In this document: piece after piece, positions 21,366-29,157 of the stretch
Numbering within the stretch: position 1 is the first letter of the stretch
Layout: the number at the start of each line of letters is the position of its first letter
Source: Phycisphaerae bacterium
GTDB lineage: Bacteria; Planctomycetota; Phycisphaerae; UBA1845; Fen-1342
Length of the DNA: 64,000 nucleotides
Assembly: GCA_017999985.1 (NCBI GenBank)
Contig: JAGNKU010000013.1
Location: 62,001 to 126,000, forward strand
Direction of reading: 5' to 3'
The notes under the pieces: generated by a model
Databases searched by the model: none
Told to the model about the DNA's origin: nothing
What the model saw: only the letters and a program-made list of their open reading frames with translations
Translations under genes and position numbers: made by a program

Positions 21366-24200
21366 TCACTCGCGCGGCAACAGAACGTACGCCAAGCCGC
21401 CCGTCTGGCGCATCCAGACCTTTTCCAGATCGCCACGGAGGTACGCGCGGCAGCCCTCCTCCGGCGTCCGCACGGCCGGGTCATTGACCAGCACGCGCCC
21501 TTCGGCGTCGAACCCGGTGACGACAATCAGGTGGCCCGCGGTGGACTTGTATGGCGCGCCGGTCAACATGCCCACCTCCGGCGCCCGGATCGAGATGATG
21601 AGCGGCTGACCGGCGGCGATCATGCGCTCCACGTCGCTCCACCCGGAGAAGCGCGCCAGGTAGCCCGGCACGTCGAGCGCGTACGCCGCCTGAACGGCGC
21701 GCGGCCAGCCGCCAAAGAGCTTATGCACCGGGTCATAACACAGGCGGGCAACATCCTCCGGCCCGCTCTCCACGCCGCGATAGGACAAGACCATGCTCAC
21801 CGAGGTCGGACTGCAGATCTGCCCCTTGAATTCGGGAACGTTCGTCGCCTGCGTACGGAACGGCACGGGCAGGCGGCGCTGCCAAGCCGACGGCGGCATC
21901 ACGGCCTCTGGCTCCGGGCGTGGCAACGCCGGCGGAATGCCGGTCAGATCACTCAGGCAGAGGTCCACGCGCCGCACACGCAGCGTCGCGCTCTGGCCCT
22001 CTGCACACGCCGTCCGAATGCGATACTGCACGCGGTCAAAGTAGTCCGGCGAACGGAAGTAATCGACGTCGATCTTGCCCTGCTCGCACGTCTCGATGCG
22101 CTCGTCCGCCAGCGTGACCGCGCCCCACTCCCCGACACTGAGGTACGGCGACCAGACGCCCGTGTCCTGCCGGCCCACACGCACCTCGAAACGGAACCCC
22201 GCCTGTTCCGGCGTATCGACGTTCCACGAGGCCACGACCTCGTTGAACCAGAAGTCCGTGTCCAGCACCGGGGACTCGTACGTGCCCGCCTGCGCTCCCG
22301 CGCATGACAAGATCACGCCGCGACCGTCATCCGCCAATGCGCCGTATTGGATCGTCCCCGCCTGGAAGCTCGCGGCGTCGGTGTGAGCGATGGCGTGATG
22401 CGTGTAGGGCAGCGGTGGCTGCGGGCCGCACAGCAGGTCATCGACGGCGGCCGCCATCTCGGCCAGGTATTCCTCGCCGCGCGCATGCTGCGTCATGCCG
22501 GCCAAAAGGTAGAGGTGCTCGCCGTGTTGCACACGGGCCGTGTCGAGATGCCAGTCTTCCCACAGCCCACCCTTGCGCAGGATCGTGACGTCGCGCCCGT
22601 TGAGGCCGCGGACGAAATCCTTGTTGTGGAACTCGAGGCGCGGCGCCGCGAAGATCTCCTTGAGCTTGCCGCACACCTCCGCGCTGACCAGCTTGCCCTG
22701 TTCCAGCATCAGGTAGTAGCGCAGGCACTGCCGCACCGTGGCGCCGTGCGAATGGTCGTGCAGCGGGTCGCCGTAGCGCGGCTCGGCGATGCCGTAGTGC
22801 TTCCCGCACCACAACCCGCCGCCGTGCTCCTTGTCGTAGAACGCGTAGCGCTTCGACCCGATCAGTTCCTGGATCTTCTCCAGCCCGACGAGTTGGCTGT
22901 ACTTCGCCGCCAGCTCGTTGTCGGAGCGCTTGATGACGAGCTGCAATTCGCGCTCGATCGCCGGATCCAGGTTCGCCACGGCCTCCGGGTGCGTCGCGAA
23001 GTACGCCATCACGATGCAGATCTTCGGCACGCTCGCGCCGTAGAACATCGAGTCCGGGCGCACGAGCGCCGCGCGCAGGTTCGTCAGGTCCAGCACGCCG
23101 AAGGCGCGCGCTTCGTCCGGAATGCCCAGCTTCTCGCCGACCTGGCGCTCCAGCGCCTCCAGCGCAGGCTGCAGTTCAGGATCGAGCGGCGTATCGAACT
23201 CGAGGTTGTACGACTGCAAGTGCATGGCATGGGCCCAATCGCGCACATAAGACGGCGGCGCCCCGGTGGTCATCACGGGCGAGGCCGCGAGCGCCGTCTC
23301 GAGCGCGGCCGCGCTCACTTCGGTCGCCCGGGGCGACGCTGCCAGCGCCGCGGCCATCCGCCGCGCGGCGTCCGGCCGCAACCGCAGAATCTTGATGCCC
23401 AGGCATTTGCGATCCTTGGTCAGGTAATCGGTCAACGGCTGCTCGCGCACCGCCGGCGACGCGGAATGCAGGAAATCAACGGTGCCGTCGGGCGCGTGGG
23501 CGATCAGGCCGGTGTGGCCGGCATATTGCGAGTCCGCGTCGCCGCGGATGATGTTCACGAAGTCGCCGTCGCGCAGCTCCCCGAGGATGCCCGGCACGTT
23601 CTCCTTGGGGATGTAGTGGTCGGCGATCGGCTCGTCCGGAATGTCCTGCCCAATCCCGAACTTGGCGAAGAACGCCGCCCGCTTACAAACCTGCTTCAGC
23701 GGCACCGCCGCCGCTCCGCCGCCGAGCGTCGCCGTCAGGTCCTCGAACAGGAACGCGTTGTTGCGATCCCAGTCGGCGATCGTGTAGTGGTTCCGCGTCA
23801 GCATGGAGACGACGCCATCGCGGTAACGCAGCCGCTGCAGCGTGCGCAGGAAGCTCCACCAGTCGCGGCTGAGCGCCATCGAGAACATGTGCTCGCAGAA
23901 GGTCAGGCAGTCGCTGCGGCTCAGGCAATAGATCGGATCGGGATCGATGAACTCGTACGGGAACTCGCCGAGCAGGTAGATGTCATAGGGCTGGCCGATG
24001 TTCTGACGACCGAGGCGAATGACACGCCGCGCCAAGTCCGGCTCCCGCGCATGCACCACGGGCAGATACTGGTCGAGGTCGGTCTCGCTGAACGTGTACA
24101 GCGGCCTGGTTGACCCTTCTGGAGCCGTGCGGCAACCCGCAAGCACACCCGCCATCGCGATCCCCATCAGCAGCTTCAGCGCACAACACCCGGGCTTCAT
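21366..24200 (-). CDS. Lipoprotein fusing DUF1460, class A beta-lactamase-like and C39-like peptidase domains
   Basis: The 944-residue product has a lipobox (V-L-A-G-C, residues 19-23), so it should be anchored in the envelope. Domain 1 (about 35-275) resembles DUF1460, a cysteine amidase-like fold, with S-D-C-L-T-F at residue 98 and A-G-H-T-G-L-I-A at 228. Domain 2 (about 325-590) looks like a serine hydrolase of the class A beta-lactamase fold: S390-V-P-K393, S426-D-N428 and K543-G-G545. A beta-sandwich linker (about 600-750) leads to domain 3 (775-944), a C39/papain-like peptidase with C796, H890 and an N-D pair at 907-908. All catalytic residues appear intact. This points to peptidoglycan or peptide processing. 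GGAGAAGG precedes the ATG. It is divergent from a phosphoesterase gene across a 100-nt gap. Confidence 0.82.
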   Translation of the reverse strand: MKPGCCALKLLMGIAMAGVLAGCRTAPEGSTRPLYTFSETDLDQYLPVVHAREPDLARRVIRLGRQNIGQPYDIYLLGEFPYEFIDPDPIYCLSRSDCLTFCEHMFSMALSRDWWSFLRTLQRLRYRDGVVSMLTRNHYTIADWDRNNAFLFEDLTATLGGGAAAVPLKQVCKRAAFFAKFGIGQDIPDEPIADHYIPKENVPGILGELRDGDFVNIIRGDADSQYAGHTGLIAHAPDGTVDFLHSASPAVREQPLTDYLTKDRKCLGIKILRLRPDAARRMAAALAASPRATEVSAAALETALAASPVMTTGAPPSYVRDWAHAMHLQSYNLEFDTPLDPELQPALEALERQVGEKLGIPDEARAFGVLDLTNLRAALVRPDSMFYGASVPKICIVMAYFATHPEAVANLDPAIERELQLVIKRSDNELAAKYSQLVGLEKIQELIGSKRYAFYDKEHGGGLWCGKHYGIAEPRYGDPLHDHSHGATVRQCLRYYLMLEQGKLVSAEVCGKLKEIFAAPRLEFHNKDFVRGLNGRDVTILRKGGLWEDWHLDTARVQHGEHLYLLAGMTQHARGEEYLAEMAAAVDDLLCGPQPPLPYTHHAIAHTDAASFQAGTIQYGALADDGRGVILSCAGAQAGTYESPVLDTDFWFNEVVASWNVDTPEQAGFRFEVRVGRQDTGVWSPYLSVGEWGAVTLADERIETCEQGKIDVDYFRSPDYFDRVQYRIRTACAEGQSATLRVRRVDLCLSDLTGIPPALPRPEPEAVMPPSAWQRRLPVPFRTQATNVPEFKGQICSPTSVSMVLSYRGVESGPEDVARLCYDPVHKLFGGWPRAVQAAYALDVPGYLARFSGWSDVERMIAAGQPLIISIRAPEVGMLTGAPYKSTAGHLIVVTGFDAEGRVLVNDPAVRTPEEGCRAYLRGDLEKVWMRQTGGLAYVLLPRE

Positions 24201-24255
24201 CGCCTTCTCCAGCGGCAGGAAAACATGGACGATCGGGCGGGATTATCGCAGAATG

Positions 24256-24265
24256 GTGTATACAC
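24256..24265. promoter_or_regulatory. Perfect 10-bp palindrome in a divergent promoter gap
   Basis: GTGTATACAC sits midway in the 100-nt gap between the divergent triple-hydrolase lipoprotein and phosphoesterase-propeller genes. A perfect palindrome there is a plausible operator for both, although no regulator gene is adjacent. Confidence 0.35.
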
Positions 24266-24300
24266 TGAAAGCCGGACGTGGCGATTTCGGAGTGAACGAC

Positions 24301-26538
24301 ATGCTGATTCGACGACTGGCGATCGGCGGCGGGGGACTCGCACTGTTGCTGGCGGGCGCTGCCGTGGCACGCGCCACGGACGATCACGCCGCCACGCCCG
24401 GCGAGTTCTCCGTCATGCACATCTCCGACATCCACGTTGAGCCGCACCTCGCCCGCAGCGGCCGGGCCGGGCCGGTGCGCGGTGCGGAGACGATCAAGTG
24501 GATCGTCGCCCAGGCCGCCCTGCCGCAGGAGATCCCGCCGTTCAACCTGACGGCCCCGCCCCCGGCGTTCACCTTCGCCACCGGCGACCTGACCGAGTAC
24601 GGGGTGATCGACGGCACGTGGGACCTGTTCGAGGCAGCGTTCCGCGAGCTGCCGTGCCCCTTGTACGTCGTGCCCGGCAATCACGACAACACGTGGGGTG
24701 CGCTCTACGCCGTCATGCGGCAGCGCCACCAGGGCGAGAACTACTCCTTCGACCACGCTGGCTGCCACTTCATCGGCCTAAGCTCGGCCTCGCCGCAGGA
24801 GCCCGTGCCGTCGATCGACGCCAAGACGCGCGCCTGGCTCAAGGACGACCTCAGCCGTACGCCGGCCGCGACGCCGATCTTCATCGCCCTGCACCACCCG
24901 CTCCACAGCTCCGAATTCGCGAATCCAACGGAGTACGACACCCTGATCGACCTGCTGCGCGATCACAACGTCGTCATGTTGCTCTACGGTCACGGCCACG
25001 GCGTGGAATACCGCGATTTCGGTGGCATCGCAGGCGTCATGGGCGGCTCGACGTTCGGCAAGACCGCCGGCTATGGTCTGCTCAGCGTCCAGCCTGGCAA
25101 AGTGCGGTACGCGTATCGCTATGAGCAGGGTGGCCCAGCCGCCACCGACCAGCAGACGGCCGGCCCCGCCTGGCAGAAGGTGTACGAAGGCCCGCTGCCC
25201 ACCGCCGCTCCGCCGCGCCTCTTCCAGATCGCCAGGCCGGCGCCCGACGCCGCGCTGAATGCGGGCCAGCTCATCGCACAACTGACGGTCCTGGGCGATG
25301 GGACCCTCCCCGCCGGGACCCGCGCCACGTTCCGGATCGACGGCCAGGAACTGGCGACGGTCACCGGCGCCGCCGTGCTGGAGCCGGTTCCGCTCGCGGC
25401 CAACGAGCTGACCGCGGGCGCGCACCTGCTCTCGGTGACCGTGCAGCTCGCCGACCAGCGGAGCGACCTGCGCACCCGCAGCTTCCTCGTCGCGCGCCCG
25501 GACACCGAGCTCGTCTGGCGCAAGCAGTTGCCGGCCGCAATCAAGGCGCAGCCACTGGTCATCGGCGATACACTGGTCATCGCCGGCAACGACGGCCGCG
25601 TGACGGCGCTGGATAAGCGCACCGGCACGGAACAGTGGTCGTTCACGACCGGCGGCGAAATCCTCGGCCGCCCTGCGTGGTCCGGCGCTGCAATCGTGTT
25701 CGGCTCCGGCGACGGCCAAGTGTACGCCGTCAGCGACGCCGGTAAGCTGCAGTGGAAATTCGAGGCCGGTGCGCCGGTCTACGGCTGGCCGCTGATTGCC
25801 GGCGGTTCCGTGTACATCGGCGACAACGGGGGCCGGCTGCACGCGCTGGACGTGTCCGACGGGACGCGGCGCTGGACGTTCGAGCGGGCGGACTTCACGA
25901 TCGAATCCCAGCCAGCCGTGTGGGGCGACCTCATCGTGTGCGGCGCGTGGGACGGTTACCTCTACGCGCTCAACGGCGCGGACGGGAAGCTTCGCTGGAA
26001 AGCGTACGGCCCGGCCGCCAGCGAGAAGAAGTCACGCTACTACGCGCCGGCCGACTGCGGACCCGTCGTGATCAACGAGACCCTGTTTGTCTGCGATCGC
26101 GGCTACGAACTCGGCACGTTTTCGGCCACCGGCGAAATGAAGGCGAAATGGGCGAACAAGGCCAGCGGCATCGCGGCCGGCGCTGACGGCGAAACGCTCT
26201 ACGCGCGCACCAACGACGACCGCGTGCTGAAGCTGAACGCGCGCGGTGAGCCGGTCTGGGAAGCCAAGGTCCCGGCCGGGCGTTTCCCGATCGCCCCCAC
26301 TGTGCATGACGACCGCGTCTATGTCTGCTCGAATCGCGGGCTGCTCAGCGTACTGGACGCGCAGACCGGCAAACCCGTGTGGAACTACCAGGCCACCCCA
26401 GGGCTCTTCGTCATGGCCCCCGTCACGGTGGACGCCGGTGACGCCGCGGGGCCGGTCTGCTATGTGGCGGGCATGGATGGGTCGCTCACGGCGGTGCGGG
26501 CGCGGCCAACGGCCGGCTCAGCGCGCGGGCCCGGTTGA
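24301..26538 (+). CDS. Exported metallophosphoesterase fused to a PQQ-type beta-propeller
   Basis: The 745-residue product starts at ATG 24301 (GGAGTG 7 nt upstream) with a signal peptide ending A-R-A. The phosphoesterase domain (about 35-260) carries H-I-S-D-I-H-V, F-A-T-G-D-L-T, V-P-G-N-H-D-N, A-L-H-H-P-L-H-S and Y-G-H-G-H-G, so the two-metal site seems complete. A short immunoglobulin-like linker (about 300-400) follows. From about 400 come seven or so blades of a PQQ-like propeller, with repeated D-x-x-T-G-x-x-x-W-x-F/Y motifs (D-K-R-T-G-T-E-Q-W-S-F; D-A-Q-T-G-K-P-V-W-N-Y). No function can be named beyond an extracytoplasmic phosphoesterase. Its last 21 nt overlap the convergent regulator gene. 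Confidence 0.85.
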   Translation: MLIRRLAIGGGGLALLLAGAAVARATDDHAATPGEFSVMHISDIHVEPHLARSGRAGPVRGAETIKWIVAQAALPQEIPPFNLTAPPPAFTFATGDLTEYGVIDGTWDLFEAAFRELPCPLYVVPGNHDNTWGALYAVMRQRHQGENYSFDHAGCHFIGLSSASPQEPVPSIDAKTRAWLKDDLSRTPAATPIFIALHHPLHSSEFANPTEYDTLIDLLRDHNVVMLLYGHGHGVEYRDFGGIAGVMGGSTFGKTAGYGLLSVQPGKVRYAYRYEQGGPAATDQQTAGPAWQKVYEGPLPTAAPPRLFQIARPAPDAALNAGQLIAQLTVLGDGTLPAGTRATFRIDGQELATVTGAAVLEPVPLAANELTAGAHLLSVTVQLADQRSDLRTRSFLVARPDTELVWRKQLPAAIKAQPLVIGDTLVIAGNDGRVTALDKRTGTEQWSFTTGGEILGRPAWSGAAIVFGSGDGQVYAVSDAGKLQWKFEAGAPVYGWPLIAGGSVYIGDNGGRLHALDVSDGTRRWTFERADFTIESQPAVWGDLIVCGAWDGYLYALNGADGKLRWKAYGPAASEKKSRYYAPADCGPVVINETLFVCDRGYELGTFSATGEMKAKWANKASGIAAGADGETLYARTNDDRVLKLNARGEPVWEAKVPAGRFPIAPTVHDDRVYVCSNRGLLSVLDAQTGKPVWNYQATPGLFVMAPVTVDAGDAAGPVCYVAGMDGSLTAVRARPTAGSARGPG

Positions 26539-27627
26539 GCTGCGGACAACAAGTTCCGTCGGCAGTTGGCATGACGTCGGCATGCTGTACTTGTCGACGA
26601 TTGCCTGCCGCAAGAGCGCGTAGGCGCGCGCGGCCATTTCGTCGAGTGGCTGCCGGACCGTCGTGAGCGGCGGGTCGAGCAGCGGCGCGGACTGCGGGTC
26701 GTCAAAGCCGACGACGGATACATCCGCGGGGACGGACCGCCCGGCGCGCCGGACCGCCTGCAGCACGGCCAGGGCCAGATAGAAGCCACCGGCGATCACC
26801 GCGGTCGGACCGTCCGGCGCCATCAGGCGTTTTTCGATCTGCGCCATCGTTTCTTCGTCGAGGACAACGCTGTCTTTCGAGACCGGCAGGTCGCACGGCG
26901 TGAGGTGAATGCCACGGGCCATGAGTTCAGCGGTCGCGCCGCGCGCCCGGTCGCGGGCGTTGCTCAGGTTCATCGGCCCGGACAGGACCATGAACCGGCG
27001 ATGCCCAAGCTCCCACAGGTGCCGGGCCGCAACGCGGCCTCCGCTTTCGTTGTCACAATCCACCGTCACCAGGCGCCCCTCCGGGAACGCGCCGCCGAGC
27101 ACGACCACCGGGTAGCGCTCCGCGAGGCGCTCGACCGCGGCCTGCGACTCCAGGGGTGGATGGATGCAGATCGCGCCAACGTCCTTGCGCCCCTTGTCGC
27201 GCAGATCGAACCGATCGTGGAAGAAGAACTCCACGGAACGCGTGTCGGAGCGCGCGGCGCGCCGCAATCCGTTGATCAGCGTGCTGTGGTAGTAGTCGTC
27301 GATGTTGACGTGGTAGTGCTGATCGAACAGCAGGCCGACGAACAACTGGCGCTGCACCTGGTTGGCCGGATCGACATCCTCGCGCACGTACGTGCCGCGC
27401 CCCACCTCCCGCCGCAGCCATCCGGCCTCCACCAGCCCTTCCAGCGCCTTGTGCGCCGTGATCAGGCTCACGTCGACCAGCGTGCTGATCTCCTTCGTCG
27501 ACGGCAGCTTGCAGCCGGGCGTGAGCACGCCGGACCGAATCGCCGCAATCAAAATCTCGCGCGTCTGGAGATACTTCGGCATGGGGTCCCGGCGATCAAC
27601 TTTCGGCAACGAGAGAGGACCGCTCAT
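26518..27627 (-). CDS. GntR-type helix-turn-helix regulator with LacI-like sugar-binding domain
   Basis: The 369-residue regulator (from ATG 27627, GGTGAG upstream) has an N-terminal GntR winged helix (Y-L-Q-T-R-E-I-L-I-A-A-I-R-S-G, then L-P-S-T-K-E-I-S and V-S-L-I-T-A-H-K-A-L). It is joined to a periplasmic-binding-protein type 1 domain as in LacI (V-A-A-R-H-L-W-E-L-G-H, V-V-G-F-D-D-P and T-T-V-R-Q-P). This combination is typical of AraR-like carbohydrate regulators. An earlier ATG (27669) and a later one (27582) are alternatives. Ligand unknown, but the AGE epimerase and GH20 genes upstream on the same strand make an amino-sugar plausible. The 3' end overlaps the convergent propeller gene by 21 nt. 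Confidence 0.88.
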   Translation of the reverse strand: MSGPLSLPKVDRRDPMPKYLQTREILIAAIRSGVLTPGCKLPSTKEISTLVDVSLITAHKALEGLVEAGWLRREVGRGTYVREDVDPANQVQRQLFVGLLFDQHYHVNIDDYYHSTLINGLRRAARSDTRSVEFFFHDRFDLRDKGRKDVGAICIHPPLESQAAVERLAERYPVVVLGGAFPEGRLVTVDCDNESGGRVAARHLWELGHRRFMVLSGPMNLSNARDRARGATAELMARGIHLTPCDLPVSKDSVVLDEETMAQIEKRLMAPDGPTAVIAGGFYLALAVLQAVRRAGRSVPADVSVVGFDDPQSAPLLDPPLTTVRQPLDEMAARAYALLRQAIVDKYSMPTSCQLPTELVVRSSTGPAR

Positions 27628-27899
27628 ATTCCGGCTCACCATTGCACAGCAACCGCAGCCCCATTCCAAGTTTACAGCCTATTTCAGCCGACGCAAGGCG
27701 CGGACGGTCCAACACGCACGACCGGACGCACCGGCACCCTGACTCCACCGCGCACACCCGCGCGCCGGCGTGGCGATACGCCACGACTTCGGAGGCGTCG
27801 CGCTCCGGCCAACGGCGTTATCGGGCATGCGGCACGCCGGCGCACTCCCAGCCGTAACGTGCCGCGCTCCAAACCGGAGTGGCGTCTCAAGCGGCGTGC

Positions 27900-29090
27900 T
27901 CAGGCTTGGCGCGCTTGCGCCAGCATCTCCTCGGCCAGTTTCCAGCAGTAGAGCTGCGTGCGCGGGATATGGAAAGGCCCTTTCCACAGGCCGCCCTTGG
28001 CCGGGTTGGAGACGGTGCCGTCGCGATGCAGGTAGCCGAACCACTCGCCGTGCTGGGCGTCCGGGAAGTGCGCCAGCGTCCACTCGTGGATCTGCTCGTA
28101 CATGTGCGCGTAGCGCGCCGCACCGGTCAGGTGGTATGCAAGCAGTGCCGCGTACAGCGCTTCGCTGTGCGGCCACCAGAGCTTCATGTCATGCTCGAGT
28201 TGCTGTGGCGGCTTGCCGCCCACGTCCACAAAGTACAGCAGTCCGCCGTACTGCCGGTCCCAGCCGCGCTCGAACGACCACTCCAGGATTTTCGTCGCCC
28301 GCCGGGCCAGGGCCGCGTCACCGCGCCGCCGCGCGACCTCCATGATGAACCACGCCGACTCGATCGCGTGCCCCGGGTTCATCGTGCGGCCTTCGAGCGA
28401 ATCCGAGCGCTGGCCGTTCGGCTCCACCACCTCCAGCACGCAGCCGTCCTCGGGTCGGACGAAATCGCGGAAAACCTCCGCGATCGTCTCGTCCAGGATC
28501 GCCTCGTACGGTCCCGGCGCGTCGATCTGCGCCAGCGTGTCCGCCGTGTTCAGAATGCACATCAGCGGCGACAGGGCTTTTAACGGCCGGGTGCGCGGGT
28601 TCGTCTTCGGCTCGATCAGCCCCGGCGTCTGCAGGTAGCGCATGAACGACTGGAACAGGTCGATCGCCCGCTGGCGGATTTCGGCCTCGCCCGTGGCCTG
28701 CGCCAGCGCCGCGAAGCCCAGCGTCGCGAAAATCTCGCTGTACACGTAGCGCCGCATGCGCAACGGCTGCCCGGAGCGCGTTACGAGAAAGTACAGCTTG
28801 CCACGCTCGTCGAAGCAGTGCCGCGTCAGAAAGTCGTAGCCATGCCGGGCGAGGGCCAGCCACTCGGCGCGCGGTTCGACGCGCGTGTAGAGCGTCGCAA
28901 ACATCCACGTCGCCCGCCCCTGTATCCACACCGGCTTGTCCGTGCAGTAGATCGACCCGTCCCGATCCAGGTGCGTGAAGAACCCACCCTGTTCGCGGTC
29001 GACCGCGTGCCGCTCCCAGAACGGGATCACATCTTCAAGCAGCCCGGTACGGTGTGTATCACTCAGTTGCGTAAGTCGCTTGGCGTCCAT
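27900..29090 (-). CDS. N-acylglucosamine 2-epimerase (AGE) family protein
   Basis: The 396-residue product is an alpha/alpha-barrel of the AGE/renin-binding-protein family. Conserved features include R-A-T-W-M-F-A-T-L-Y, F-D-E-R-G-K-L-Y-F near residue 95, R-R-Y-V-Y-S-E-I-F-A-T-L-G, the histidine in M-N-P-G-H-A-I-E-S-A-W, W-W-P-H-S-E-A-L and G-E-W-F-G-Y-L-H-R-D-G. These histidines are the acid/base residues of the family. Members interconvert N-acetylglucosamine and N-acetylmannosamine, or epimerise mannose or cellobiose. The substrate is not settled by sequence, but a neighbouring GH20 hexosaminidase favours an amino sugar. It lies 67 nt downstream of the GH20 gene on the same strand. Confidence 0.9.
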   Translation of the reverse strand: MDAKRLTQLSDTHRTGLLEDVIPFWERHAVDREQGGFFTHLDRDGSIYCTDKPVWIQGRATWMFATLYTRVEPRAEWLALARHGYDFLTRHCFDERGKLYFLVTRSGQPLRMRRYVYSEIFATLGFAALAQATGEAEIRQRAIDLFQSFMRYLQTPGLIEPKTNPRTRPLKALSPLMCILNTADTLAQIDAPGPYEAILDETIAEVFRDFVRPEDGCVLEVVEPNGQRSDSLEGRTMNPGHAIESAWFIMEVARRRGDAALARRATKILEWSFERGWDRQYGGLLYFVDVGGKPPQQLEHDMKLWWPHSEALYAALLAYHLTGAARYAHMYEQIHEWTLAHFPDAQHGEWFGYLHRDGTVSNPAKGGLWKGPFHIPRTQLYCWKLAEEMLAQARQA

Positions 29091-29157
29091 CTCCGGCTCC
29101 TGATCCAGCGGGGTCGCGCGGCGGGCACACTATACCGGGCCGGCCCGCGCCGCGCAA

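Noticed and set aside
22347-24113. Long plus-strand frame opposite the triple-hydrolase lipoprotein
   Set aside because: Antisense shadow with no domain resemblance.
27769-27785. Hairpin CGTGGCG-ATA-CGCCACG between the epimerase and the GntR-type gene
   Set aside because: A short stem in GC-rich DNA without a T-run; it could arise by chance.
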